From Bradyrhizobium retamae (GTDB lineage Bacteria; Pseudomonadota; Alphaproteobacteria; Rhizobiales; Xanthobacteraceae), in NCBI RefSeq assembly GCF_001440415.1, contig NZ_LLYA01000135.1, forward strand, positions 56,512 to 120,511: a stretch of 64,000 bases of DNA, in the 5' to 3' direction. The translations under genes and the position numbers were made by a program. Below are positions 52,662 through 61,607 of this stretch, one piece after another (the stretch's first letter is position 1; each line of letters starts with the position of its first letter). The notes under the pieces were generated by a model, which was not told where the DNA came from, did no database searches, and saw nothing but the letters and a program-made list of their open reading frames with translations.

Positions 52662-53276
52662 TCAACTCGCACTCGGATGCAGTACCGGCCGATACCCAGC
52701 GCTCAAAGCGCGCAATGTTGATGGCGGCGTCAGTAGCAGGGCGTCCTCCATCGCATCGTCCATCTCTCGATATCCCGCCATCGACCATTGCAGTGCCCTG
52801 CCCTGCAGGACCAGAAAACTCTCGGCGCCCCGCTGCACCATCGCGCCGTCAGGCAACTGCGCCACCGGCACCGGCGGCGGATGAAGCCGCTTCTTGCCGC
52901 GCTCCAGCCGCTCACCATGCAGCACTGCATCGATCTCCCGCGCACGAATGTCCTTCGCGCCATTGCCCTCTTCCCACGCCGCGCGAAAGCGGTTGGCGTC
53001 GTCGCGGCGGCAGAAGAAGCATGGGCGGTGCCCGGCGGCGAAGGCGGTCGCCTCGTCGAGAAAGAACAGCTCGGTCCAGCTCCGCCGGCCCATCACGGGC
53101 CGGCGCCAATCTCTGAACTCGCAGACGCAGGTGATCCAGGCCGGGCTCGACCAGCGCTTCTTTAGTAGCGTCTTCGTCGCGGGATCATGAATGATGCCGC
53201 GGTTGCCGGTGAACATGCCGCGATGCGGGGTGGCGATGATCTCGCCGGTAGGGGTAACGCGGTTTTGCAAGGGCAT
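52662..53276 (-). CDS. Conserved hypothetical protein with a Cys-pair segment
   Basis: A 204-residue soluble protein. It begins MPLQNRVTPTGEIIATPHRG, with GNRGIIHDPATKTLLKKRWS and a Cys segment FAAGHRPCFFCRRDDANRF that could bind a metal; WITCVCEFRDW adds two more Cys. I recognise the N-terminal pattern from many alphaproteobacteria but no function is assigned. ATG at 53276 is the natural start of the conserved text though its ribosome site is poor. It converges on the MetE-like gene. Confidence 0.75.
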   Translation of the reverse strand: MPLQNRVTPTGEIIATPHRGMFTGNRGIIHDPATKTLLKKRWSSPAWITCVCEFRDWRRPVMGRRSWTELFFLDEATAFAAGHRPCFFCRRDDANRFRAAWEEGNGAKDIRAREIDAVLHGERLERGKKRLHPPPVPVAQLPDGAMVQRGAESFLVLQGRALQWSMAGYREMDDAMEDALLLTPPSTLRALSAGYRPVLHPSAS

Positions 53277-53285
53277 GTGAAGGGC

Positions 53286-53353
53286 GCGAATAGTGAATGG
53301 CGAGTGGCGAATGGTATCTTTCCCTACTCGCCATTCGCAACTCGCTATTCGCC
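53286..53353. repeat. Imperfect inverted repeat built from GCGAATAG/GGCGAGT words
   Basis: GCGAATAGTGAATGGCGAGT reads back as ACTCGCCATTCGCAACTCGC then TATTCGC, with an inner spacer GGCGAATGGTATCTTTCCCT. The repeated words GAAT-GGCGAGT-GGCGAATGG give a short tandem look. It occupies the gap between two leftward genes. Confidence 0.5.
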
Positions 53354-53361
53354 TTCCGCTC

Positions 53362-53880
53362 TCACGGACGGATCGGCGGCTGGAACGACAGCGCGGTGTC
53401 CCAGGGAAAATGGATCCAGGTATCCTGCGATACTTCAGTGATGAAAGTATCGACCAGCGGCTTGCCTTTCGGCTTGGCGTAGACGGTGGCGAAATGTGCA
53501 TCGGGGAGCATCTGGCGCACCAGGCGGCCGGTGGTGCCGGTATCGACGAGGTCGTCGACGATCAACAGCCCCTTGCCGGTGCCGCCGCCGAGTTTGGCGA
53601 CATCGGGCGAAACGCCCTTGAGCACCTGCAGATCGCTCTGCTTGTCGTGGTCGTAGCTCGCGACACAGACCGTATCGATCACGCGCAAGCCCAGCTCGCG
53701 GGCCACGATCGCAGCCGGCACCAGGCCGCCGCGGGTGATCGCAATCACGGCGTGAAACGGCCCAACCTCGTTGAGCCGCCAGGTCAGCGCCCGGCAATCC
53801 CGGTGAAACTGGTCCCAGGACACCGGAAAGGGCCGGCCGGCTTTCGCCTCGGCGCTCGGTTCGTAATTGTTATCTGCCAC
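53362..53880 (-). CDS. gpt: Xanthine phosphoribosyltransferase
   Basis: A 172-residue purine salvage enzyme that joins xanthine or guanine with PRPP. The PRPP-binding motif [17 protein letters not shown] is near residue 105; [20 protein letters not shown] gives the N-terminal pattern, and [20 protein letters not shown] precedes it. W-rich end ([14 protein letters not shown]) fits XGPRT. Cytoplasmic. It is 21 bases after the CinA-type gene, so both may be co-transcribed. Confidence 0.93.
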   Translation of the reverse strand: MADNNYEPSAEAKAGRPFPVSWDQFHRDCRALTWRLNEVGPFHAVIAITRGGLVPAAIVARELGLRVIDTVCVASYDHDKQSDLQVLKGVSPDVAKLGGGTGKGLLIVDDLVDTGTTGRLVRQMLPDAHFATVYAKPKGKPLVDTFITEVSQDTWIHFPWDTALSFQPPIRP

Positions 53881-53901
53881 GCTGCTTCGCCTACCTGTCT
53901 G

Positions 53902-54642
53902 CTACCGGGTGGTGACGTTCAATGCCGCCAGCATCTCCTTCACCGCGGCCATCGCGGCGTTGAGCTTGTCGGGATCGCGCGAGCGGACGACGAGGTTGGT
54001 GTTCGGCTTCTTGTCCTCGTCCATGAACGGATAGCTGCCGATGATGGTGTCGGGATGGGCGATGGCGATCTCCCGCAACGGCCCTCCGATATCGCCTTCG
54101 CGCGCATTGGCGCGGACCGAGTCCGACAGCATCCGCACGCCCGATTTCAGCTTGGGCGCGACGATGTCCATCATCGCCTGCATGATCGAGGGGATGCCGG
54201 CCATGACTATTACATTGCCGAGTTTGAATCCGGGCGCCAAAATGGTGGCGCTCTGGATCAGTTCGGCGCCGTCGGGCACACGCGCCATGCGCAGCCGCGC
54301 CTCGTTCAGATCCTGCTCGCTCCAGCGCTCGCGGAAGCGCGCCACCACCTCCGGATGATGACCGATCCCGACACCGAAAGCCTTGGCGACGCTGTCGGCG
54401 GTGATGTCGTCATGGGTCGGTCCGATGCCGCCGGTGGTGAAGACGTAGGCGTAGCGATTCCGCAGTGCATTAAGGGCGTCGACAATGTCGGTCTCGTCGT
54501 CGGCGACGATGCGGACCTCCTTGAGATCGATCCCGATATTGGTCAGGTATTCGGCGATGAACCCGATGTTCTTGTCCTTGGTACGGCCGGACAAGATCTC
54601 GTCGCCGATGACCAGAATACCCGCCGTGACGATCTCGCTCAT
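53902..54642 (-). CDS. Molybdopterin-binding CinA N-terminal domain protein
   Basis: A 246-residue protein with the MoaB/MogA-like fold of competence-damage CinA. GILVIGDEILSGRTKDKNIG, VRIVADDETDIVDALNALRN and FTTGGIGPTHDDITADSVAK are exact hallmarks. The C-terminal nicotinamide-mononucleotide deamidase half is absent, so it is the stand-alone form common in alphaproteobacteria; role uncertain. ATG at 54642 follows GGGGAG. Confidence 0.92.
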   Translation of the reverse strand: MSEIVTAGILVIGDEILSGRTKDKNIGFIAEYLTNIGIDLKEVRIVADDETDIVDALNALRNRYAYVFTTGGIGPTHDDITADSVAKAFGVGIGHHPEVVARFRERWSEQDLNEARLRMARVPDGAELIQSATILAPGFKLGNVIVMAGIPSIMQAMMDIVAPKLKSGVRMLSDSVRANAREGDIGGPLREIAIAHPDTIIGSYPFMDEDKKPNTNLVVRSRDPDKLNAAMAAVKEMLAALNVTTR

Positions 54643-54861
54643 GACTTCTCCCCACCTGCCCCGTACTTTGCGCAAGCAACGCATTGAAGTCACGGGGATT
54701 TGCTGCCGAAATAAGCACCCGGCAGCCCTTTTTTAGGGCAGCGCGGCCGGCTACCCACACGAAATGCCGCAAGCCAATGCATATCGCGGTGGCCCGAGCC
54801 TTGCTACCATCCTGTGAACTCATGCACCGTGCCGCATGGCTTCGAGAGATAGTCAGGATTT

Positions 54862-56280
54862 ATGGCAGTTGCCTTCGATGAAATGAACGGGCCCGGCGGC
54901 GACCTCCGCCCGGCCTACCGGGAGCTCTCCCGCTGGCTGAAGGAGACGCCTCCGGACGCCCTGGAATATCGCCGTCAGGAGGCGGAACTGTTGTTCCGCC
55001 GGATCGGCATCACCTTTGCGGTCTATGGTGATGCGGAGGCGCAGGAGCGGCTGATCCCCTTCGACGTGATCCCGCGAATTATATCGGCAAAGGAATGGGC
55101 TGTTCTGGAGAAGGGCCTGAAGCAGCGGGTGCGCGCGCTCAACATGTTCTTGCGAGATATCTATCACGGCCGCGACATCCTGCGCGCCAACATCATTCCC
55201 GACGACCTGATCTTCCAAAATCCGGTCTTCCGCCCCGAGATGAACGGCCAGAGCGTGCCGCACGACGTCTACGTCCACATCGCCGGGATCGACATCGTCC
55301 GGGTCGACGCCGACAATTTCATCGTGCTGGAAGATAACGCGCGGACGCCCTCGGGCGTCTCCTACATGCTGGAAAACCGCGAAATCATGATGCGGCTGTT
55401 TCCCGACCTGTTCGCCCGCCACCGCGTTGCACCTGTAGAGCGATACCCGGACGAATTGCTGTCGGCGCTGCGCTCGGTGGCGCCGCTCTCCGCCTCGGCC
55501 GAGCCGACGGTCGCGCTGATGACGCCGGGCGTCTACAATTCCGCCTATTACGAACACTCTTTTCTTGCCGACAAGCTCGGCATCGAGCTGGTCGAGGGCC
55601 GCGATCTCATCGTCAAGAACGACGAGGTGTTCATGCGCACCACCGAGGGGCTGAAGCGCGTCGACGTGATCTACCGCCGCGTCGACGACGATTTCCTCGA
55701 CCCCCTCACCTTCCGCTCGGATTCGGCACTCGGCGTGCCCGGGCTGATGTCGGCCTATGCCGCCGGCAATATCACGCTGGCGAACGCGGTCGGCACAGGG
55801 ATTGGCGACGACAAGGCGATCTATTCCTACATGCCGGAGGTGGTAAAGTTCTATCTCGGCGAAGAACCGATCCTGAAGAATGTGCCGACCTGGCGCTGCC
55901 GCGAGCCGAAGGACCTCGCCTACGTGCTCGACAATTTGAGCGAACTGGTCGTCAAGGAAGTCCACGGCTCCGGCGGCTACGGCATGCTGATCGGCCCGGC
56001 CGCGACGAAGGCGACGATCGAGGCGTTCCGCGACAAGCTCAAGCGCGAGCCGGAGGGTTTTATCGCCCAGCCGACGCTGGCGCTCTCGACCTGCCCGACC
56101 TGCACCGCCTCCGGCCTCGCACCGCGCCATGTCGATTTGCGCCCGTTCGTGCTGACCGGCAGCAAGCACGTCACCATCGTGCCGGGCGGACTGACGCGGG
56201 TGGCGCTGAAGGAAGGCTCCTTGGTGGTCAACTCCAGCCAGGGCGGCGGCACCAAGGACACCTGGATACTGGACGAATAG
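54862..56280 (+). CDS. Circularly permuted type 2 ATP-grasp protein (Anbu operon)
   Basis: A 472-residue enzyme of the circularly permuted ATP-grasp group. PFDVIPRIISAKEWAVLEKG, GIDIVRVDADNFIVLEDNAR, TPSGVSYMLENREIMMRLFP and VVKEVHGSGGYGMLIGPAAT are typical blocks. ATP-grasp enzymes make amide or thioester bonds with ATP; this family is predicted to build peptide-like bonds. It heads the operon ATP-grasp, alpha-E, transglutaminase, Anbu. The start at 54862 has AGTCAGGA upstream; a 219-base spacer holds the likely promoter. Confidence 0.93.
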   Translation: MAVAFDEMNGPGGDLRPAYRELSRWLKETPPDALEYRRQEAELLFRRIGITFAVYGDAEAQERLIPFDVIPRIISAKEWAVLEKGLKQRVRALNMFLRDIYHGRDILRANIIPDDLIFQNPVFRPEMNGQSVPHDVYVHIAGIDIVRVDADNFIVLEDNARTPSGVSYMLENREIMMRLFPDLFARHRVAPVERYPDELLSALRSVAPLSASAEPTVALMTPGVYNSAYYEHSFLADKLGIELVEGRDLIVKNDEVFMRTTEGLKRVDVIYRRVDDDFLDPLTFRSDSALGVPGLMSAYAAGNITLANAVGTGIGDDKAIYSYMPEVVKFYLGEEPILKNVPTWRCREPKDLAYVLDNLSELVVKEVHGSGGYGMLIGPAATKATIEAFRDKLKREPEGFIAQPTLALSTCPTCTASGLAPRHVDLRPFVLTGSKHVTIVPGGLTRVALKEGSLVVNSSQGGGTKDTWILDE

Positions 56281-56296
56281 AGGGCGAAATTTTCGT

Positions 56297-57241
56297 ATGC
56301 TGTCGCGCACCGCCGAAAACCTGTACTGGCTGGCCCGCTATGTCGAGCGCGCCGAATATATCGCGCGCACCATCGATGCGACCTTGCGAGTCACCGCGCT
56401 TCCCACCGCCTATATCGGCAAGACCAATGAGTGGGAATCGGCGCTGCTGACGGCCGGGGTCAGCGCAAGCTTCTACGAGGCCTATCCGGAAGCCACCGAG
56501 CAGAACGTCGTCGAATATCTGGCATTCTCGCCTTCCAATTCCTCCTCGATCAAGAATTGCATCGAGGCCGCCCGGCTCAATTCGCGCTCGGTGCGCACCG
56601 CGCTGACATCGGAGATGTGGGACACCATCAACTCGGCGTGGATCGAATTGCAGGAGGTCTGGGGCAAGGGCACGTCGAGCCGCGAGGAACTGGCGCGGTT
56701 CCTCCGCTTCGTGCAGGAGACCTCGCTGCGGTTCGACGGCTCGGCCTACCGGACCATGCTGCGCAACGACGCCTACTGGTTCTCGCGGCTGGGGCTGCAT
56801 CTTGAGCGCGCCGACAATACCGCTCGTATTCTCGACGTGAAATATCACGTGCTGCTGCCCGAGGAGGAGCACGTCGGTGGTCCCCTGGACTACTACCAGT
56901 GGACCTCGATCCTGCGCTCGGTCTCCGCGCTGACCGCCTATCACTGGGTCTATCGCGAGACGCTAAAGCCGTGGCTGATCGCCGACCTCCTGATCCTCAA
57001 CGACACGCTGCCACGCTCGCTGGCGAGCTGCTACAGCAACCTCGTCCGCAATCTCGACCAGATCGGCGTCGCCTACGGTCGCCAGGGCGCCGCCCAGCGC
57101 CACGCCCGCGGGGTCCGCAACCGGCTTGAACACAGCCATATGGACGATATCTTCCAGCACGGCGTCCATGAGTTCATCCAGGAGTTCATCGCGGACAATT
57201 CGCGGCTCGGTGAGGTCATCACCAAGCAGTATTTGATTTGA
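56297..57241 (+). CDS. Alpha-E domain protein (Anbu operon)
   Basis: A 314-residue all-helical protein starting MLSRTAENLYWLARYVERAE, the invariant start of the alpha-E (DUF403) family, with conserved Trp and Arg residues throughout (DAYWFSRLGLHLERADNTAR, YYQWTSILRSVSALTAYHWV). Function is unknown; it is nearly always next to a circularly permuted ATP-grasp protein and is predicted to assist it. It begins 16 bases after the ATP-grasp stop. Confidence 0.94.
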   Translation: MLSRTAENLYWLARYVERAEYIARTIDATLRVTALPTAYIGKTNEWESALLTAGVSASFYEAYPEATEQNVVEYLAFSPSNSSSIKNCIEAARLNSRSVRTALTSEMWDTINSAWIELQEVWGKGTSSREELARFLRFVQETSLRFDGSAYRTMLRNDAYWFSRLGLHLERADNTARILDVKYHVLLPEEEHVGGPLDYYQWTSILRSVSALTAYHWVYRETLKPWLIADLLILNDTLPRSLASCYSNLVRNLDQIGVAYGRQGAAQRHARGVRNRLEHSHMDDIFQHGVHEFIQEFIADNSRLGEVITKQYLI

Positions 57242-57264
57242 GATTTCGGACGAACAAAACCGAA

Positions 57265-57375
57265 TGCCGTTCATGGCCGGGCTTGTCCCGGCTATCGACG
57301 TCTTGCTATGCCAACCGAAGAACGTGGATGCCCGGGACATCTAGCGCGAAGACGCGCTTCGCGCTACTGCCCGGG
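57265..57375. repeat. Family D-type palindrome inside the Anbu operon
   Basis: GGCCGGGCTTGTCCCGGCTA, GATGCCCGGGACATCTAGCG and GACGCGCTTCGCGCTACTGC with CCCGGGCATGACGATCCG form several inverted segments between the alpha-E and transglutaminase genes. An element here could weaken or split operon expression. Confidence 0.5.
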
Positions 57376-57401
57376 CATGACGATCCGAACCGGGTCAAGC
57401 C

Positions 57402-58244
57402 ATGCGCCTGCGAATTGCCCACTCCACCAGCTATCGCTACGAGCCGTCGGCCACCGGCGTGATCCAGATCCTGCGGATGACGCCCGGCAGCCATGACGGG
57501 CAGTATGTCGCCGAATGGCAGATCGATGTCTCGACCGACTCTCGCCTCGACATGCACCAGGATGCATTCGGCAACGTCACGCATGTGCTTACCCACGGGC
57601 CGATCGCCGACCTCACCATCCATGTCGAGGGCCTGATCGAGACCCATGACACTGGCGGCGTGCTGCGCGGTACCGACGAGCGCTTTCCGCCGAGCCTGTT
57701 CCTGCGCCAAACCGCGCTGACCGAAGTCAATCCGGCGATGGCGACCTTTGCCCGCGAGCTGCGGTCGGAGTCCGATGGCGACGTGCTCGGTTTCCTGCAT
57801 GCGCTGATGGTGCAGATCAACGAGCATATGACATTCGACGAAGACCCCACCCACTCGGGCACTTCGGCGGCGGAGGCGTTTGCGCTCAAGCGCGGCGTCT
57901 GCCAGGACTATGCGCACATCTTCATCGCCTGCGCCCGCTCCGGCGGGGTTCCGGCGCGTTTCGTCTCCGGCCATTTCCTGCGCTCTGACGGCATGATTCA
58001 CCAGCAGGCGGGCCACGCCTGGGCGGAAGCCTACGTGCCCGATCTCGGCTGGGTCGGCTTCGATGCCGCCAACGGCATCTGCACCACCGACGCCCACGCC
58101 CGCGTCGCGATCGGGCTCGACTACCTCGGCGCAGCCCCGGTACGCGGCACCCGCTATGGGGGCGGCACGGAAACGCTGACGGTTGCGGTCAAGGTCGAAC
58201 AGGCTGGGCGGCCGGGTCAGTGGCAAAGCCAGTCGCAGTCGTGA
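57402..58244 (+). CDS. Transglutaminase-like protease (Anbu operon)
   Basis: A 280-residue protein with the N-terminal beta domain (RIAHSTSYRYEPSATGVIQI) and a transglutaminase core: Cys167 in GVCQDYAHI, His205 in GHAWAEAYV, Asp221 in GFDAANG. The triad is complete, so it should be an active cysteine protease or amidase. The group usually sits with alpha-E and ATP-grasp genes. ATG at 57402 has only a weak ribosome site; the spacer from alpha-E holds a palindromic repeat. Confidence 0.93.
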   Translation: MRLRIAHSTSYRYEPSATGVIQILRMTPGSHDGQYVAEWQIDVSTDSRLDMHQDAFGNVTHVLTHGPIADLTIHVEGLIETHDTGGVLRGTDERFPPSLFLRQTALTEVNPAMATFARELRSESDGDVLGFLHALMVQINEHMTFDEDPTHSGTSAAEAFALKRGVCQDYAHIFIACARSGGVPARFVSGHFLRSDGMIHQQAGHAWAEAYVPDLGWVGFDAANGICTTDAHARVAIGLDYLGAAPVRGTRYGGGTETLTVAVKVEQAGRPGQWQSQSQS

Positions 58245-58582
58245 ATTTTGCATTTCCTTCCGGGATGGTGCGCGAGCACCAGACCTCAGATGCGCAATTG
58301 CGCACCGGGGAATCTCGAGATCCGGGTTCGCGCTAAGCGCGCCCCTGGTTGTAGGCCACTATGCCGCCTTCCCAGGGACCTGCCTGGGCGCCCACGCTGC
58401 CTAGCAGTCACAAGGCTGCAATCGAGCCAATCCGCGCTGATTTCCGCATGTGCCCTCCCGCCTTCGGTTTCGAGGTTTGACCGGCCGGGCGCATGCCCCG
58501 CCACGGGGAATTGGGGTTGGATGGCCCCTCGAAATTGGCTACTAGTTGGCGCCGAAAAATCAGGCGCGTTCGGGGATCGGGA
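58245..58582. repeat. Repeat-bearing spacer before Anbu
   Basis: This 338-base gap within the operon contains GCGCAATTGCGCACCGGGGA, CTCGAGATCCGGGTTCGCGC and CCTTCCGGGATGGTGCGCGA at 58250-58350, a family D-type palindrome that recurs at 61485-61605 (both contain GTGCGCAATTGCGCACC or a near match). The part 58350-58582 shows no gene; a separate promoter for the Anbu gene could lie here. Confidence 0.5.
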
Positions 58583-59341
58583 ATGACCTATTGCTGCGGA
58601 ATTCTGGTGCGGGACGGTCTCGTCATGATCGCAGATACGCGCACCAATGCCGGCCTCGACAACGTCTCGACCTTCCGCAAGCTCCATGTTTTCTCAAAGC
58701 CCGGCGAGCGCATCATGGCGATCGCCAGCGCCGGCAATCTGGCGATCAGCCAGTCGGTGCTGTCGACGCTCACCGAGGGCATGGAAGATCCGCACACCGG
58801 CGAGCTCGAAACGCTGATGAACGCGCCAACCATGTTCCAGGCCGCGCAACGCATCGGCCGCGCCATCCGCGCCGTGCACGCCACCGAAGGCGAGGCGCTG
58901 CGATCCGAAGACGTCTCCTTCGACGTCTCCTTCCTGTTCGGCGGCCAGATCAAGGGCTCGCGGATGCGGCTGTTCATGGTCTACACGGCCGGCAATTTCA
59001 TCGAATGCACCACTGACACGCCTTACCTGCAGATCGGCGAGCACAAATACGGCAAGCCGGTGCTGGATCGCGCGATGCATTACGACGTCGAACTGTATGA
59101 GGCGCTGAAGACCGGTCTGATCTCGATGGATTCGACCATGCGCTCCAATCTCGGCGTGGGGTTGCCGATCGACGTGCTGGTGGTGCGCGCGGATGCCTGC
59201 GAGGCCGATCTCAACCACCGCATCGAGGCAGGCGAGCCCTACTTCCACGATCTGCGTTCGCGCTGGTCCGCGGCCTTGCGGGCGGCACACCAGAATATTC
59301 CGAGACCACCCTACAAATCCGAAACAGAAACCAAGAAATGA
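58583..59341 (+). CDS. Anbu proteasome-like peptidase
   Basis: A 252-residue N-terminal-nucleophile hydrolase of the Anbu family, the proposed bacterial ancestor of proteasome subunits. After Met removal the mature chain starts [19 protein letters not shown]. Thr1, Asp17 (IADTR) and the Lys in FRKL (Lys32 in mature numbering) form the proteasome-type catalytic set. [16 protein letters not shown] and [19 protein letters not shown] follow. ATG at 58583 is required so that Thr is next; GGGGATCGGGA precedes it. Cytoplasmic by family; proposed to assemble as open rings. It completes the ATP-grasp, alpha-E and transglutaminase set. Confidence 0.94.
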   Translation: MTYCCGILVRDGLVMIADTRTNAGLDNVSTFRKLHVFSKPGERIMAIASAGNLAISQSVLSTLTEGMEDPHTGELETLMNAPTMFQAAQRIGRAIRAVHATEGEALRSEDVSFDVSFLFGGQIKGSRMRLFMVYTAGNFIECTTDTPYLQIGEHKYGKPVLDRAMHYDVELYEALKTGLISMDSTMRSNLGVGLPIDVLVVRADACEADLNHRIEAGEPYFHDLRSRWSAALRAAHQNIPRPPYKSETETKK

Positions 59342-59354
59342 AGGCGAGGAAATA

Positions 59355-60119
59355 ATGGCCGACGCAACCAACAAGATCGCGCTCGTGACCGGTGCCGGTA
59401 CCGGCGTCGGACGCGCGGCATCGCTGGCGCTGATGAACGCCGGCTTCACTGTGGTGCTCGCCGGGCGTCGCATGGAGATGCTGGAAGAAACCAGGAAGCT
59501 CGGCGACAATGTCGGCAAGAGCCTGTGCGTTTCCGCCGACATGACCAAGCCCGATTCGATCGCAGCGCTGTTTGCCAAGGTGATGGATACCTATGGCCGG
59601 CTCGATGTTCTCTTCAACAACGCCGGCATGGGCGCGCCGCCGGTCAATTTCGAGGATCTGAGCCTCGAGCAGTGGCAGGCGGTGGTGAACACCAACCTCA
59701 CCGGCCCGTTCCTGTGCACCCAGCATGCCTTCCGCATCATGAAGGACCAGAAGCCGCGCGGCGGGCGCATCATCAATAACGGCTCGATCTCCGCGCATGC
59801 GCCGCGGCCCTTCTCGGCCGCCTATACGTCGACCAAGCACGCGATCACCGGCCTCACCAAAGCTTCCAATCTGGATGGCCGCATGTACGACATCGCGGTC
59901 GGCCAGGTCGACATCGGCAATGCCGCGACGCCGATGACCGACCGCATGGTCGCCGGCCCCGGTGTGATGCAGCCTGATGGCACGATGAAGCACGAACCGC
60001 GCATGGACGCGAAGGCCGTCGGCGATGCGGTGGCCTATATGGCGGGCCTGCCGCTTGATGCCAATGTGCTGTTCATGACGGTCATGGCGACCAAGATGCC
60101 GTTCGTCGGACGGGGCTGA
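59355..60119 (+). CDS. Short-chain dehydrogenase/reductase
   Basis: A 254-residue SDR. The cofactor motif [24 protein letters not shown] in [11 protein letters not shown], the catalytic serine in [10 protein letters not shown], and YTSTK (YxxxK) in [12 protein letters not shown] are complete. An arginine in AGRRME suggests NADP(H). The substrate is unknown. It begins 13 bases after Anbu with AGGCGAGG upstream, so it may belong to the same transcript although it is not a known member of that system. Confidence 0.92.
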   Translation: MADATNKIALVTGAGTGVGRAASLALMNAGFTVVLAGRRMEMLEETRKLGDNVGKSLCVSADMTKPDSIAALFAKVMDTYGRLDVLFNNAGMGAPPVNFEDLSLEQWQAVVNTNLTGPFLCTQHAFRIMKDQKPRGGRIINNGSISAHAPRPFSAAYTSTKHAITGLTKASNLDGRMYDIAVGQVDIGNAATPMTDRMVAGPGVMQPDGTMKHEPRMDAKAVGDAVAYMAGLPLDANVLFMTVMATKMPFVGRG

Positions 60120-60121
60120 CT

Positions 60122-60165
60122 TTCGTGTCCCCGGGGGCAGCGAAGCGCGTCCGGGATACGAGTTG
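60122..60165. repeat. GTGTCCCCGG...CCGGGATACG palindromic element
   Basis: CGTGTCCCCGGGGGCAGCGA and AGCGCGTCCGGGATACGAG are inverted ends like those at 8140-8215. It lies between the SDR and transporter genes. Confidence 0.4.
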
Positions 60166-60221
60166 GGCTTTCACAAATCGACAAGGTTGGCATAATCGCT
60201 CCCGGGCTTTTCGGGGGATTC

Positions 60222-61472
60222 ATGCTGCAACTGCAATCGGCGTTTGGCGTGCTGGCGTTGCTGGCGATCGCATGGGCGTGCGGCGAGAACCGCCCCGCCG
60301 TGTCGCTCCGTCAAGTGGCGATCGGGCTGGCCGTCACCATTATTACCGCGCTGGTGCTGCTCAAGCTGCCGCCGGTAGCAAAAGCCTTCGGCACCATCAA
60401 CGACGCCGTCGGCACGATCGCGGCAGCCACCCGCGCCGGCACTTCCTTCGTGTTCGGCTATCTTGGCGGCGGCGCGCTGCCGTTCGATCTCAAGGCGCCG
60501 GGCGCGGATTTCATCCTGGCATTTCAGGCGCTGCCGATCGTGCTGGTCATGAGCGTTCTGACCACGCTGCTGTTCTACTGGCGCGTACTGCCGCCGATCG
60601 TGCGCGGTATGGCATGGCTGTTGGAGCGCACGCTCGGCGTCGGCGGCGCGGTCGGGCTATCGGCCGCGGCCAATATCTTTCTCGGCATGGTCGAGGCGCC
60701 GCTGTTCATCCGCCCCTATTTGGCCCAGCTTACGCGCAGCGAATTGTTCCTGGTGATGACCGGCGGCATGGCCGGCATCGCCGGCACCGTGCTGGTGCTC
60801 TACGCCACGTTCCTCGCACCGCTGATCCCCGATGCGGCCGCGCATTTTGTCATTGCGTCCGTGTTGGGCGCGCCGGCCGCGATCCTGATCAGCCTGATCA
60901 TGGTGCCGGAGACTTCCGATAAGCGCACTGGCGGCTCGCTCAGAGATCCCGACATGCTTGCGTCCTCGACCATGGATGCAATCACCAAGGGCACCGCGGC
61001 CGGGCTCGAATTGCTGCTTAACATCGTCGCGATGCTCTTGGTGCTTGTGGCGCTGGTTTATCTCGTCAATGCGATCCTGGGGCTGTTGCCCGAGATCGGC
61101 GGCTCCAAAATTTCGCTACAGCGGCTGCTGGGGCTTGTGATGGCGCCGGTGTGCTGGCTCATGGGCCTGCCCTGGCCGCAAGCCGTCACGGCCGGAAGTC
61201 TGATGGGCACCAAGACCGTGCTCAACGAGCTGATCGCCTATCTCGACCTCTCGAAACTCGGCACGGACGCGCTCGACCCGCGCTCGCGGCTGATCATGCT
61301 CTACGCGATGTGCGGCTTTGCCAACTTCGCCAGCCTCGGCATCATGATCGGCGGCCTCGGCACCATGGCACCGGATCGGCGCGAGGAGATCAACGCGCTG
61401 GGATTGAAGTCGATCGTGTCGGGTACGCTGGCGACGTGTTTGATGGGGGCAGTGGTGGGGGTGATGACCTGA
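60222..61472 (+). CDS. nupC: Concentrative nucleoside transporter (NupC/CNT family)
   Basis: A 416-residue inner-membrane symporter that imports nucleosides with a cation gradient. It has about nine to ten helices. The signature regions are GTSFVFGYLGGGALPFDLKA, LLERTLGVGGAVGLSAAANI, FLGMVEAPLFIRPYLAQLTR, LFLVMTGGMAGIAGTVLVLY and, at the end, YAMCGFANFASLGIMIGGLG, all typical of CNT. Start ATG at 60222 follows GGGGG. The next repeats lie after the stop. Confidence 0.93.
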   Translation: MLQLQSAFGVLALLAIAWACGENRPAVSLRQVAIGLAVTIITALVLLKLPPVAKAFGTINDAVGTIAAATRAGTSFVFGYLGGGALPFDLKAPGADFILAFQALPIVLVMSVLTTLLFYWRVLPPIVRGMAWLLERTLGVGGAVGLSAAANIFLGMVEAPLFIRPYLAQLTRSELFLVMTGGMAGIAGTVLVLYATFLAPLIPDAAAHFVIASVLGAPAAILISLIMVPETSDKRTGGSLRDPDMLASSTMDAITKGTAAGLELLLNIVAMLLVLVALVYLVNAILGLLPEIGGSKISLQRLLGLVMAPVCWLMGLPWPQAVTAGSLMGTKTVLNELIAYLDLSKLGTDALDPRSRLIMLYAMCGFANFASLGIMIGGLGTMAPDRREEINALGLKSIVSGTLATCLMGAVVGVMT

Positions 61473-61484
61473 CTTCTCTCCGTC

Positions 61485-61605
61485 GTTCCGGGGCGACGCG
61501 TCAGCGTCGAACTCGGGTGCGCAATTGCGCGCCTGAGAACCTCGAGATTCTCGGGTGCGCAATTGCGCACCACAGTTCACTTCGCGCCCCGGAACGACCG
61601 CGGGA
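61485..61605. repeat. Palindromic repeat with doubled GGGTGCGCAATTGCGC, family D type
   Basis: CGTCGTTCCGGGGCGACGCG, then CTCGGGTGCGCAATTGCGCG and again CTCGGGTGCGCAATTGCGCA, closing GCGCCCCGGAACGACCGCGG. The unit GGGTGCGCAATTGCGC is repeated directly, and the outer ends are inverted. It lies between convergent genes. Confidence 0.6.
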
Positions 61606-61607
61606 GA

